The notes: generated by a model from the sequence alone, not told the origin. Positions 1 to 10,410 are shown, numbered from the stretch's first letter. The stretch is 64,000 nt of DNA from Balaenoptera acutorostrata (GCF_949987535.1 NC_080067.1:68138128-68202127), one strand, 5' to 3'. Numbers and translations: made by a program.

Positions 1-30
1 CTTTCAGGCAGTGGATTTGATGTGTTAATT

Positions 31-125
31 AAGTGTATGTGAAGGTGAGTGAGTGTGCCCGTATGTGTGCACGTGCATGTGTGTGCGTAGATGTACATGT
101 ACACGGGTGAGGGTTGCATGCACGT
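31..125. repeat. Degenerate TG-rich simple repeat
   Basis: The stretch is dominated by imperfect TG, TGTG and ACGTGCATG steps with many interruptions. It looks like a decayed dinucleotide repeat. No gene feature is visible. Confidence 0.6.
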
Positions 126-258
126 GTATTCAATTCATTTAACGACACCCACAAAATATTTATTGAGTGTGTACTATGTGCCAGACACTGTTCTAGATAT
201 CTGGGATACATCAGTGAACAAAATGAAATCCTTGCCCTCAAGGAGCTTACTTTCTATG
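126..258 (-). repeat. L2 LINE 3' end fragment
   Basis: The text reads as the reverse complement of the L2 3' end: 'tatttattgagtgtgtac', then 'tgtgccagacactgttcta', then 'cttgccctcaaggagctta'. This order is diagnostic of L2 in minus orientation. It is an old, divergent and non-functional fragment. Confidence 0.7.
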
Positions 259-354
259 GGGATTTTGTGTGTGTAGAGGGGATGGATATGTGTTTGTGTG
301 TATGAGTCTGTTGTACACACATGTGTGAAGAAAGAAGAATAACAACATGTGAGT

Positions 355-545
355 GCACAGGCAGACCTGGGTCAAGAACCATCTGCCATTTCCTAGGCAT
401 GTGATCCTGGGCAAAATATTTAACTTTTCTGAGGCTTGGGTTTTTACAAAATGGGAAAATGATCCCTTTCTCTCACAACTGTTGTGAGACTAAATGTAAA
501 AATACTTGGAAAGCTCCAGGCAAAGTACCTGATATATGATAGTTG
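355..545 (+). repeat. MIR SINE
   Basis: The MIR core order is present: 'gatcctgggcaaaatattta', 'tctgaggcttgg', 'caaaatgggaaaatgat', then 'gttgtgagactaaatg'. It is an ancient tRNA-derived SINE in plus orientation. Confidence 0.75.
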
Positions 546-1399
546 CCAAATGATATTTTTTTCTTCATGTCTCCTGTGGATTTGGAGGAGATATTTCTAC
601 GTGTATATACCAAGTGTGCATTTGCATCTGGGCAACATGCCTTGTGTATCCAAGAGGCTGAATGTGAGGGTTCTCCCTGAGTGAGAACCTCCCTCCCTTG
701 GGATATGTCCTGCACTGTGGAGATATCTCAGGTCTGATCAAAGGTGATGGTGTTACCTGGAAAGTTCCATTCCAAGACAGAAGAAGGTCCATTATAAAGT
801 GGGGAGAGACAGGCTGCTAAGTCTGGAATCCCATGAGTTGGCCCATTTCAGCCTTGGTTAGGTCTGTCCTGAGTCCTTCCAGCAGCAGTGGGACTGTGTG
901 TTTGCAATGCTGTTTTTAGTGCACACTAAGAATCTTAGCCACCCCTTCGCTGACACCCACCTACAACAACTTGCAGCTTCTCTTTTCCTAGTTCCATGAC
1001 TCCCTGGCCATGCTGCTCCCTCTGAGACCTTCTTAGCCCCCAGATCATTTGTAGAAGTATATCCAGAAGATGGACCCAGAAGGCAACTGTGGAGGCAGGA
1101 TTGCATTTCTGTGTAATCTGCTTGGGACTGCCAAGACCTTTGCTTTGAGCAAGAAGAGAGATGGGTCAGGATCCTACCCTCCTCCCTCTACACTCTTTCC
1201 CAAGGAGAGAGTCCGCGGTTTGGGCTATGTCTTCTAAGAGGCTGACTCAGAGCGTCTACCCTCACCCTCGGTGTCCCTCCTCTGCTCCATCTCCAAGTGT
1301 CCATCAGATATTCAACTGAGCAACTGAGACTCAATGTGACTGATGACATATCCATCTTCTTGACCACAAACCAGCTCCCTCTGGGCATCCAGCTGTTCT
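546..1399. other. Unannotated intergenic sequence
   Basis: No gene, RNA or well-preserved repeat is recognised. The open frames here are short, overlap one another on both strands, and show no domain or codon pattern. Confidence 0.5.
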
Positions 1400-1870
1400 A
1401 GTGAATGACTCCAGCATTCTTCCAGACATGCCAGCTTGACGCTGTTGAGTCATACCTCACATGTCCCTCTGTTGCATTTCCCACAGCTGATCAGTTACCC
1501 AGTGGTTCCAAGTTATTCCCCCAACCAGTCCTTTCCCACCCCCATTCCTGCTGCACCACTCCCCTGGTCAGGCTGCCATCTACTCCAATTTGGAGTGGCC
1601 TCCCTGCCTCCAGCCTCCCCCTTCACGACCAGCCAGGCCACCGTCCTTGTGCTCATTGCTCTCCCTCAGCCGCTGCCCCCCAGCTGCTCTCTCCATCCAC
1701 AGCACCCTCTCCTCTCCTCCACAAACTCTGTTCCAACCTAACTGGTCCCCTCGTGGTTCCCAGGACACTGCACCTTCCTGCTACCTGACCTTGGCTGAAG
1801 TGGTTTCCCTTGCCTAGAATCCTTTTCTCCATTCCAAGCTTTTACCTAAATTCTAGCCATCTCTCACAGT
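1400..1870 (+). repeat. L2 LINE fragment
   Basis: A pyrimidine-rich stretch ends in L2-like text ('ttgcctagaatccttttctc', then 'cttttacctaaattctagcc'), as in the L2 3' region read on the plus strand. A 127-codon open frame across it is proline- and serine-rich because of base composition and is not a gene. Confidence 0.5.
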
Positions 1871-1901
1871 ATATAAAATCCCTGGCTGAGATGTTATAAG
1901 G

Positions 1902-2084
1902 CACGGGTGCCTAGAGCCCGTGCTCCGCGACAAGAGAAGCCACTACGATGAGAAGCCCGCGCACTGCAATGAAAGAGGAGCCCCCGCTCACCGCAACTAG
2001 AGAAAGCCCGTGAGAAGCAACAAAGACCCAAAGCAGCCAAAAATAAATAAATAAATTTTAAAAATTAAAAAAACAAAACAAAAC
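1902..2084 (+). repeat. CHR-family SINE, 5'-truncated
   Basis: The sequence starts inside the element body ('cctagagcccgtgctccg') and runs through 'caaagacccaaagcagccaa' into an AAATAAATAAAT tail. The tRNA-like head with its A and B boxes is missing. The family is the same as the full copies at 5000, 19319 and 61244. Confidence 0.85.
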
Positions 2085-3060
2085 ATGATGAGAAGGTGGA
2101 AAAAGTGGGGGAAGGGAGCTAAGTTGCTAGCAGTTTGCTAGAGATAGAGGATTTAGTTCACCTTTGGGGTAGTTGTTTGCTTTGCTTAGGGAAAATCAAC
2201 ACCAATCTAAAACTGTGTAATCACTGTCAGCGCGAATGCATATGTTCACTGTTCTGGTTCAGCAATGTAAATAGCCGTGCCTTGGGAGGCAGGGACTGCC
2301 TTTTCTCTCCTTTCTTTCCTAAGGTTTGAGGAAAAGAGTTGTGGAGGAAGTTGTGGACTGGTCCCTGTGGAGGTGACTATTTTCAGCTGAAGTTTGGAGA
2401 GTCGCTTGCAAGAGATGGCAAGCAGAGACTAGCGGGCTTCCTGAGGAGGTTGGAGAGTCCCTGGCACTGCTGCTTTGGGACCCAGGTGACATTTCTTGAC
2501 ACAGAGCTGGGGAGAAGCACACTCTATCCATGTCTGCACAGAACGCAGCATCCCTCTAGAACACTGGGGGCGTCCGAGGAGGCAGCAGCCACGGATGCTG
2601 AGGACTCCACAAGGACCATCTCCAGCAGAAGCTCCTTTCATGGGCCTCCATAAGCCCCACACGGTGACTGCTGTGGATAGATGGATTTGTGACATCACTT
2701 GACATGCCCCACTGGGAGCTCCCAGAAGTATTTGAGGGAAATATTGCATGGAGTGAGGCTCAGTGTCATTGTAACTCATTGTTAAAGTAGCAACAAATCA
2801 TTTATACCCTTGGCAGGTGAAAACTAAATACGCTAGAGATAGACATAAAACCATACTACACTGTTAACCATGGTTGCCTCTGGGTGCCAGTATTCTAGAG
2901 AATTCATTTTCTTTATATTTTTATGGAACTCTCCAAATTTGCCACTACAAGCATTTGTAATTAGAAAAACAAAAGCTATGAGTAAGGAATATCTCTTTCC
3001 TTCCCCTTCGGGGCCCAGTGGAAGCCTCTGCTGCCTAAGGCTGCTGTGGTTTCTTCCCCT
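2085..3060. other. Unannotated intergenic sequence with an L1-like tail
   Basis: Most of this stretch is unique-looking. About 2845-2970 resembles the decayed L1 3' region ('gttaaccatggttgcctctg', then 'actctccaaatttgccacta'). The open frames across 2339-2779 overlap on both strands and match nothing I recognise. Confidence 0.4.
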
Positions 3061-3119
3061 GCTGAACTCAGACAGTAACTCTTGGGTGCAGATCCGTGTT
3101 TATTCATTGTTTTAGGTAC

Positions 3120-3622
3120 TTGCGCCAGCTCTGCAAGCTCCTTCAGGAGAAGGAACACATCTCCTTCTACTCAACCCTCCCCCATCACTCACTCTGCTTG
3201 CAGGAGCTACTTCTCAGAACCTGCCTGGCCTGCTTCCACCCTTGGCCTTCATACTCACTGTTCCATCTGCCGGCACCCCCTCCTCCCTGGTCCCCCCTCT
3301 AGACAGCTTGTGGGCTTCCTGCTTCTCACCTTCAGTTTTGACTCAAATGTCTCAACGAGGCTTTCCCTGAGCAGGCTATTTAAAATTGCACACCCTCCCG
3401 GCACTCTTTGCCCCTTCCCTGCTTCATTTCTCCCTACGACATAGATCTCCATCTGACATGCTATGTGTTGTGCTTCTTTATTATCTATCTCCTCACACCA
3501 ATCTGTAAGCTCTAGACGACAAGGATTTTTGTCTGTATTGTTCTCTGCTGTAAGCTCACCACCAGGATGTATGCCTGGTATGTACAGAAGATAAGTGTTT
3601 GTTGAATGAGTGAATACAGTTT
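3120..3622 (+). repeat. L2 LINE 3' region
   Basis: The right part is clearly L2: 'ctgtaagctctagacgacaa', 'gtctgtattgttctctgctg', then 'taagtgtttgttgaatgagt'. The left part is the pyrimidine-rich sequence usual just upstream in L2. Confidence 0.65.
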
Positions 3623-3629
3623 ATAATAA

Positions 3630-3810
3630 CACTAGTTACCATGTACCAGATCCTGTGCTAGGTGCTTAGTAATTCCCTCATTCAGTCGTCTTCGCAGCGT
3701 TTTGAGGTACATAGCAATATCTCTGTTGGAAAGACGAGGAAACCAAAGCTCAGAGAGTTAGGTAACTCAGGTGAAGGCACACACTCTCACATGGCAGAGT
3801 GGGGTGGAAT
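3630..3810 (-). repeat. MIR SINE
   Basis: Reverse-complement MIR text is present: 'accagatcctgtgctaggtg', 'gaggaaaccaaagctcagag', 'agttaggtaactcaggtgaa'. The element is old and divergent. Confidence 0.7.
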
Positions 3811-4194
3811 GCAGATCCGTCTGCTGCAGGGGCCAGGGGCTTTCCACTGTAGGAGACGCCTCTGTCCTCATGGCTGTCTCTCACTGTGCTGACACCCCTC
3901 TGCGTCCTGGGCACCATTTCCCCCACCGCAGGAACCACGGTGCTGCTGCCCTGAGCTAGCATTCCTCCACGTGGGCTCCTCTCCCAGTCTGCATCCCTTC
4001 TGGTGACCCAAACCCTGCAATCAGAGAGGCCAAATTGTTCCTTCCCTGCCTCACTGCCTCTACTGCGGGCGCTCTAGGTTATGGTATAAATGAGCAGGCC
4101 CAGAGGTTTTCTTTCTTTCTCCCGCAGCCCCATTCTCCCAAAGGGAGGTTGGTTGCTCCCTGAGAACCTTCTGCAGACCGGCAAGGTGGAATAA

Positions 4195-4450
4195 CAGCAG
4201 GAACCCAGGAGATTCAGGTTCATGTTCAGGATCTGCAGCTCACTAGCTATGCCATGACTTTGGGCAAGTCTTTTAATTTGTGCGTTGACACAATGAAAGG
4301 AATTCTTCTCTCTTTGTGGTTTGCCTACAGTACTGTAATGATGGCAAATGTAGAATCTGTCTCATGGGGGTGTTGTGTAGTTGCCTGAGCCAATTTGATT
4401 ATCATACTTAGCATCATGCCTGACAGATAAGGCTTAATAATTGTTGGCTG
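4195..4450 (+). repeat. MIR SINE
   Basis: A plus-strand MIR core with 'ctcactagctatgccatgac', 'tttgggcaagtcttttaatt' and a 3' part 'aggcttaataattgttggct'. Confidence 0.65.
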
Positions 4451-4999
4451 ATATTGTCATCAGTCATGACTAGCCCGGGAACTGGGCAGGGTTTGCAGTC
4501 AGCTGGTAGGATGGGTTGTGGGTATGGATTGTAGCTAACCACTAACTCCAATCACCCTCCAATCTAAACTTTCCTAGAGCTTCAGTCCTCAGAGTTTAGA
4601 ATTCCTTGTTCAAGGTCACATAGTCATGACTTTTAAAAGGCCTTGATTGGGACACTTTTCAGAATACCTAACCTCTTTAGTCAGTACACTATATTTCTGC
4701 TGGGAGGTAATTATTGCCATCTCTGCTGGGCTGCACAATTTGAGGAATAATTTGCACAAGCATCAGTTGCCACCATGACCAAGGCATGAAGCATAATTAT
4801 CTCAAGTGGAAACTGTGATTGAGCCTGTGCATTGAGGCCTGGTTTGCAGGGGCTGCAAATGAGCTGCCACCTCCAGAGCACTATGTGCCTGCTACATGCT
4901 GGGGCTGTAATTAACCGGAGCCTGTTTCCAAACACCCATTCTCCAAGTTCCAGTGGGTCAAAAGTCCCGACTCTGGTGAATGTCAAGATCCCTGCAGAG
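4451..4999. other. Unannotated intergenic sequence
   Basis: No gene or clear repeat is seen. The last 12 bases (4988-4999) are the left target-site duplication of the SINE that follows. Confidence 0.45.
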
Positions 5000-5322
5000 G
5001 GACTTCCCTGGTGGCGCAGGCGTTAAGAATCCGCCTGCCAATGCAGGGGACACGGGTTCGAGCCCTGGTCCGGGAAGATCCCACATGCCGTGGAGCAACT
5101 AAGCCCTTGTGCCACAACTACTGAGCCTGCAAGCCACAACTACTGAAGCCCGTGCACCACAACTACTGAAGCCTGCATGCTCCGCAATGAGAAGCCACCT
5201 CTATGAGAAGCCCGCGCACCGCAACGAAGAGTAGCCCCCGCTCGCCACAACTAGAGAAAGCCTGTGCGCAGCAACGAAGACCCAATGCAGCCAAAAAAAA
5301 AAAAGAAAAAAGAAAAAAAAAA
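5000..5322 (+). repeat. CHR-family SINE, full length, with target-site duplication
   Basis: A complete tRNA-derived SINE. The A-box-like head is 'cttccctggtggcgcaggcg' and the B-box-like block is 'ggttcgagccctggtccggg'. The body follows with repeated 'cacaactactgaagcc' modules, ending in an A-rich tail. It is flanked by the direct repeat 'atccctgcagag' at 4988-4999 and 5323-5334, a clean hallmark of L1-driven retroposition. The intact length and duplication suggest a fairly young insertion. Confidence 0.95.
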
Positions 5323-5334
5323 ATCCCTGCAGAG

Positions 5335-6164
5335 TCTGTGGCTGAACTGAGACCTTCCCATTGTCTAAGGCTTCATTTATAGTTTTCAAGGGAATTCCCT
5401 TTACTGGCTTTGCTATCTAGTTGTGGTATAGTACGTATGATTTGGAGTAATCCATCTGCCATCACTCCCCCGACATCTCCTTGCTCTCCCATCCACATGG
5501 TTTCACCCAGGAAGATCTAGTTCTGTTTGTGCCTGAAGGGGAAGGAGACCAGGGATCCAGGCCTTCCTTTTCCCTCATGTGAATGACCATAAGCAACAGG
5601 AGGATTCATCTCTTGCCCTCACCATGGCCAATGTCTGCTCTACACATGGGCCCAGAGGCCACACGTTCAGTACTTCTGAGAAGTTGATGATGGCATCTGT
5701 GAAATGGGAGGTCTTTCATCCTGAGGCAAGGGTACAAGTTCTGCCAGCCCTTTGTACCATCTGGAAACAACGCTGGGAATCATATTTGCAGGTCCAGAAA
5801 TGTTATTTGATTGTTTCATGGCACGAAAGACTTAATTTGAGGCTTAGTGGAGAGAGCAGACTAAAGAAGATTTAGGAAACATGGCCTACAAGGGCAAAAC
5901 GTGCTGAGTTTGAGGAAAAATACACATTCTACACATAGTCAGCACTCTGAGAACACTGGGGGTAGGCAGAGCTGGGACCATTGTTCACAGATAATTCTCC
6001 AACTTTATTTCACCCTCCTTTTACCCTCCCACAGGCCAGGGTCTTGTCATAATTACCTTGCTTATACAACGCTTGTTTGCATCTCCAGAGAGACAGCCAT
6101 GTTTGGAAGAAAGAACACGAGTCCCCAAGTCTGAAAGGAGTCCCAAGAAGAAAGAAATGTAAAA
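5335..6164. other. Unannotated intergenic sequence
   Basis: No recognised repeat or gene. A 98-codon open frame at 5579-5875 has no recognisable domain and no supporting splice or promoter context. Confidence 0.45.
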
Positions 6165-6390
6165 TAGTGAAAAGTGTGGAGTTTTGACTCAGTCAGACTT
6201 CAGTTCCAATCCTTGTTATATCATATACCATCTATGAGAACTTTACAGCTTCTCTGAGTTTCAGTTTGCATAGTTCAAGATGGAACAGATAATATCTATC
6301 CTGTTAGATTGTTATAAAAATCATTAAAACATATGTAAAGCATTGAAAAGCTGGCTTATATTACGTATTGAATAAATGGCAAGTATTAAT
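6165..6390 (+). repeat. MIR SINE
   Basis: The order of MIR segments is kept: 'gagttttgactcagtcagac', 'ctctgagtttcagtttgcat', 'ttagattgttataaaaatca', then 'attgaataaatggcaagt'. Confidence 0.65.
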
Positions 6391-6689
6391 ATCTGTAAAA
6401 TGGAGGTATTTCAAAATAGGCACTTTGCAATACCGTTGTGAAAAGTAGGGGGAAATGCTTTTGGCCTATAGCAGATGTTTAATAAATGGTAGTTGTTAGT
6501 CCTGTCTTGCTGTGAACTATATGTCTGACTTTCAGCAAAGTCACCTCTGCTGACAGTGAAAATGGGAAGTATTTCTACTCTACTCACTCCCAAAAGGACT
6601 GCAGTGGCAACTGGCAATAATCACACATGCCTCACTTGATTTTTGGAGTTGTGATAAATAAAATTACATACAATATATTGGAAGCCAGA

Positions 6690-6975
6690 CACAGGGAACA
6701 ATGTACTAGAATGAAACACATTGGGAGGCAAGGGACTTGGGTTCTAGTCTTGGTGCTGTCTTTTGCCAAGTGACTGTAAGCAAATCGCCAAGTAATCAGA
6801 CCCTCAGATGCACACACTGCTGACCTCTCAGCAGCTGTGAGAAAATGCAAATGTGAGAAATTATCACTATTACTCCTTGAGGGTAAAGACGGTTTTCCCT
6901 TTTTAATCTTTGGAACCCAGCAAAGTCCTTGGCATATAGTGGGTACTCAGTACTTTCGTTTAATGAACTATAAAT
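6690..6975 (+). repeat. MIR remnant followed by an L2 3' end
   Basis: About 6700-6865 resembles a divergent MIR ('gggacttgggttctagtctt', 'ccaagtgactgtaagcaaat'). About 6870-6970 is the L2 3' end ('ctccttgagggtaaagacgg', 'ttggcatatagtgggtactc'). Confidence 0.5.
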
Positions 6976-7905
6976 TGCCCAGAAATCATATTTTTAATCA
7001 TTAGTAAACTTTTTTACCCATAAGCTTATAGCCTTTGGTCTCACTGTGATTGGTTGGATCCCTGGGCCTGTGTCCCAAAGTATTTGTATTCCACGCTAAC
7101 CTTAACATACTCAGATATGTTATTCAGACGCAACTGAAAGCACACACACCCACAAAACCAGCAGTAAAGAGAGAAGAAAGCAGCTCTTCTGTATATGGCA
7201 GCTGTAAGGGGACGGTTTCATAATCCTACACCCAGTTCTGGTTTGGTTACCACTCCTCTAGGTTCCTTATTACTCTATGTACCCATTCTACAGAATTCAT
7301 CCCCAGAGTGAAGGTGGTAGGCACTGCAGAGGCTCCAGCTGCTTTTGAAGATGACTCTTCATGGGTAGTTAAGAATGTGAAAGATGCCTTCCAGTTCTCC
7401 TCCTCATGGGAGATGGCAGGTGGCAAGTGCCAAGCAGAAACAGGGATGAGGGTGCTGGGCTTCCTGGTGCCAAGGGAGAGCCCTTGAAGACTTCTTGGCA
7501 GTAGGGAACATCACACGTGCCCTCCACACTACATACTGTTCCAGAATTGTTAAAGTATTTGGTCTCTGAGGGCTTTGGTAGAAGAGGAAAGCTTGTAGAG
7601 ATTGAGAGAAGGGAGATGGAGAAGACCAAAATGCTAACAGTCACCATCATTACGTGTGCACTGTAATAAACTGCCCTGGACCAAGGGCACCGGCAAAGGT
7701 TGGATGTTTTCCAGATCTGCCATGTATCATGTCTTCCCATCTTACTGAGGAGCATCTATGATCTTAAGTCATTTTTAATACCATCTCCCACCCGCAACTT
7801 CTTCTTCCTTTTTTCCTTCCCCTCTTCTCCACCCACCCCATCGTTTCTCCCTCCCTACCCTGAAGTCCGACTAAAGTAACCTCAGGCAAGCCTCACCCAA
7901 TCACC
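6976..7905. other. Unannotated intergenic sequence
   Basis: No gene recognised. A 128-codon minus-strand frame (7369-7755) has no domain I can name and no conserved-gene features. The right end (7790-7860) is pyrimidine-rich. Confidence 0.45.
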
Positions 7906-7914
7906 CCAGCTGGG

Positions 7915-8095
7915 TTGGGTGTCCCTCTGTAGCCTTCAACTCACCGCACTGTAATTTCTGGTTTATTTACTTACTGTCCAGTTCTGAAAAGTAGGACCTT
8001 TATCTTGTTCAGCATTTAATCCCCAAATACCCCTAACAGTGCATCACACAAAAGAAGTACTTAACAAATGTTTATTAAGTGTACCAAGTTATACT
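7915..8095 (+). repeat. L2 LINE 3' end
   Basis: L2 3'-end text on the plus strand: 'aaaagtaggacctttatctt', 'gttcagcatttaatccccaa', 'cttaacaaatgtttattaag'. It lies just past the presumed 3' end of MAGEF1. Confidence 0.65.
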
Positions 8096-8570
8096 TCTAA
8101 TTTATTGCATTCCCCCCCCCCCCCCCCAGCTACTACAATAACTAAGCAAACAGAGTTACACGTCAGGCTTTCTTCTTTGCACAGTAGACAAAAACTGTTG
8201 GAAAGCTAGATACTAATCAGCTGTTTTTTTCCCTGGTACCAGATCATCATACTGGTGAGTTCCTTCAAACCATTTAAGTATAGCATTCAGTGCTGCATAA
8301 TTTGTTCAAGATCACAGAATAAAATGTAAAGTTTTTCAATTAATTTTAAAAAGCAGCAAAACCCTACACGAAAAAGTAGACCAATCCCATTTATAAACAT
8401 CAATTTAAGTATATTAAACGTAACAAAACTTAGCAAGATATGAAACCTAAATCCTAGTTACACGAATACAACTGCTACAGAAATAACGACCTTCTCCCCA
8501 CCTAGTCTACTTATGACTCAGACAGTAGCTTTTATACCCAACTTCCCCCCGCCTCACCTCTGGCTGGCCC
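8085..8570 (-). other. MAGEF1: Presumed MAGEF1 3' untranslated region and poly(A) site
   Basis: This follows the MAGEF1 stop codon on the minus strand. TTTATT at 8101-8106 reads AATAAA on the sense strand and is a plausible polyadenylation signal. With cleavage shortly after it and a start near the YY1 motif, the transcript would be about 1.7 kb, in line with my recollection of the single-exon human gene. The exact cleavage point is inferred. Confidence 0.5.
8112..8127. repeat. Homopolymer C16 tract
   Basis: Sixteen consecutive C residues (G on the MAGEF1 sense strand). It is close to the presumed MAGEF1 polyadenylation site. Length errors are common in such runs. Confidence 0.95.
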
Positions 8571-9504
8571 TCACCAGGGGTGGATGCTGGCCCCAGCATT
8601 AGCATTAGCCCTGGCCCTAGCCCCCACATTGCCCCTGTCAGCCTCGTCTGCCAGGGCCTCACGGTACTGCACTGGCCAGTGTTGGGGTTCTTTCTTATGG
8701 AGCCTGGCCACGAACCCCAGGACTTTCATCTTGCTGGTTTCCAGGTCGCTTCGGGGACCCCAAGAGAATTCACATGCCGGTGGATTGGTGTGAGAAACAC
8801 GCCGGTAATTGAGGTATCTCAGCTGCACGAAATCTTCCATAATAAGCCTCCTCGGGTACCCAAAGAGGAGGTGATACTTTGAGGGACGCACCTCCAACCG
8901 ACGCAGCATCTCCCGGACCTGTGCCTCCCTGGCGCTATTACCTTTCATGTAGAAAAAGCCCAAGATCATCATTAAAAGACTCAGTCTGGGGCCATCTCCT
9001 CCCAGATCCTCCTCCTCCTCCTCAAGGTTTTAGTTTGCTGATCAGGATGTAAGTGTGGTGCTTGCGGTCAAGCTGTTTCAGCTTGAAACCAAAGACATAC
9101 CGCAGATGCTCTGCGGGCCTTGCGATGATCTCAGGGAACAGATCCTTTAAGTCTCTGATAATGTATTTCACCATCTCGGAGAGGGTGATGGGACTCTTCT
9201 TCCTGTCCTTCACCAGCAGAAACTGCACCAACTCGGTCACCGTCTGATCCAGACGGAGGCAGGCCCTGCGCCGGGCCAAGGTTTTGGCTGCCAAAGCCCT
9301 CGCACCTTTCAGGGTGATGGAGGGCTCCGCAGCCCCCTCCTCCCTTACAGCGCCAAGGTCCTCCTCGGGGCTCTCTCGCAGGAGGGGGCTCGGGGCCACC
9401 TCCTGCGAGGCGGTCAGGGCCTGGGTCTCACTGTCGTGGCCACCATCCATCTCCTCCTCCGCCTGAAGGATAGGGAGACCCCCGCTCTCTGGTTTCTGCA
9501 ACAT
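8571..9504 (-). pseudogene. MAGEF1: MAGEF1, MAGE family member F1, one frameshift
   Basis: MAGE-F1 is an intronless type II MAGE protein. Work on the human protein describes it partnering the NSE1 RING ligase and directing MMS19, a cytosolic iron-sulfur assembly factor, to degradation. The start is the ATG at 9504 (MLQKPESGG...), with A at -3. It is the first in-frame ATG, because upstream the frame opens only on GTG at 9657. Residues 1-85 are the acidic, low-complexity N-terminus. The MAGE homology domain begins near residue 87, with ELVQFLLVKD at 91-100 and AEHLRYVFGFKLKQLD at 131-146. The frame then stops at TGA (9024-9022) after 160 residues. In the +1 frame an acidic EEEEED run leads into MMILG, LIMEDFVQLRYLNYRRV and EFSWGPRSDLETSKMKVLGFVA, ending at the family C-terminus (IHPW, stop at 8571-8573). 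Read through the shift, the product is 310 residues, close to the roughly 307 I recall for human. Without it the second winged-helix half is lost. No other stop or frameshift is seen. Confidence 0.93.
9018..9030 (-). other. MAGEF1: Frameshift site in MAGEF1 (CCT-TGA-G)
   Basis: On the sense strand the codons are AAA-CCT-TGA-GGA. The conserved downstream frame resumes as GAG-GAG-GAG if one base (T, 9024) is skipped. Compared with the family sequence K-P-L-E, this equals a 2-bp loss just before a run of GAG codons. Short repeats of this kind favour slippage, in the genome or in sequencing. Confidence 0.85.
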
Positions 9505-9880
9505 GTTTTCGGGCAGGCAGGTGCAAAGCGCGTACACTGGCCGAGGGGTGTGCAAGCCGCTGCACAAACCCCGGCGGAGGGGTTGGACAGCGGCTGGGAC
9601 GGCTGGAGTAGGACTAGGAGAGATGACAGAGGGGACTTTGTGGCTTCCGGGCTGCACCGCAGAGGGCTCGGGACGGCCGCAACGCCGCCGGCGCCGAAGA
9701 CCCGCGGCGAGGCCACCGCGCAGCCTCAGTGCGAGCCGGCAAGCCGACTGGCCGGACCACTTCCGGCCAACTCAGCCAAGATGGCGGCCCCCAGGCCCGG
9801 CGAAGCCCCTCCTTTTACTGCTCCCGCTGGGGTGGGAGTGAGCGCAGCCTTCTCAGGATGCCAGGGCTGTGGAGGAGTGC
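9505..9880 (-). promoter_or_regulatory. MAGEF1 CpG-island promoter with YY1 and ETS motifs
   Basis: CpG density rises sharply across about 9300-9880, which is strongest around 9540-9850. An ETS/GABPA-type motif 'acttccgg' lies at 9759-9766 and a YY1-type 'ccaagatggcgg' at 9776-9787. These two motifs typify TATA-less housekeeping promoters, and YY1 sites of this kind often sit at the start site. Transcription of MAGEF1 probably begins near 9760-9790. The 5' untranslated region would be about 260-280 bases. Confidence 0.75.
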
Positions 9881-10319
9881 GTCGCCAGCGCTGTTTTTTA
9901 GACTCGAAGGCTGGAGGGGGGTAACCAGGGCTTTTCTGAGGTTTCAGTGTACAAGGATAAAATAGGGATGGAGTTCCAGCCACGTACTTTCAGCAGGTGC
10001 TTATTTCTATGTGTGTATCTAAGATTTTGAGTAATTTACTGTAGCTGAGTGCGGAGTGCATGAAGGTGAAGGCTGAGAGATAAGGCTGTGCGGGACAGTT
10101 AGTGACGGGCCTTGAACAGGATGCTACGGAGATTGAAATCTATTCTGAACACGATGGGAATTCATACTACAGGGGGATTTAAGCAAGGGAGTGTCCGGAC
10201 CAGAGCTGTATCTTTCCAGTCTCTCTGGTGGCAGTGTGGAGGATGCATTGGAGTAGGGCTGACCAAAAGCTGGGAATCCAGCTTGGAGTATTGGTATTAT
10301 TATAGTGCAGAATAGGAAC
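9881..10319. other. Flank of the CpG island with an old repeat
   Basis: About 10040-10270 resembles a decayed interspersed repeat seen elsewhere in this window ('gggatttaagcaagggagtg', then 'tctggtggcagtgtggagga', near 26350 and 45700). No gene is recognised. Confidence 0.4.
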
Positions 10320-10410
10320 TGAGACTCGGCCTGTCTTGTTCATTGTTATATCCTCAGTGCCCAGAACAGTGCCTGGCACATAGAAGCACTCCATAAATAT
10401 TGTAAAATGG
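10320..10410 (+). repeat. L2 LINE 3' end
   Basis: L2 3'-end text: 'cctgtcttgttcattgttat', 'gcccagaacagtgcctggca', 'actccataaatattgtaaaa'. Confidence 0.75.

Noticed and set aside
5000..5100. Possible tRNA gene from A- and B-box-like motifs
   Set aside because: The motifs are the tRNA-derived head of a SINE. There is no cloverleaf with a proper anticodon arm and acceptor stem, and the flanks are target duplications.
9022..9657. A longer MAGEF1 N-terminus starting at 9657
   Set aside because: The frame opens there on GTG, not ATG. The first in-frame ATG is at 9504 and gives the family N-terminus (MLQKPESGG).
9436..9924. 162-codon plus-strand frame opposite MAGEF1
   Set aside because: It is the antisense of the MAGEF1 coding region and CpG island. 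The GC-rich composition lacks stops by chance, and no domain is seen.
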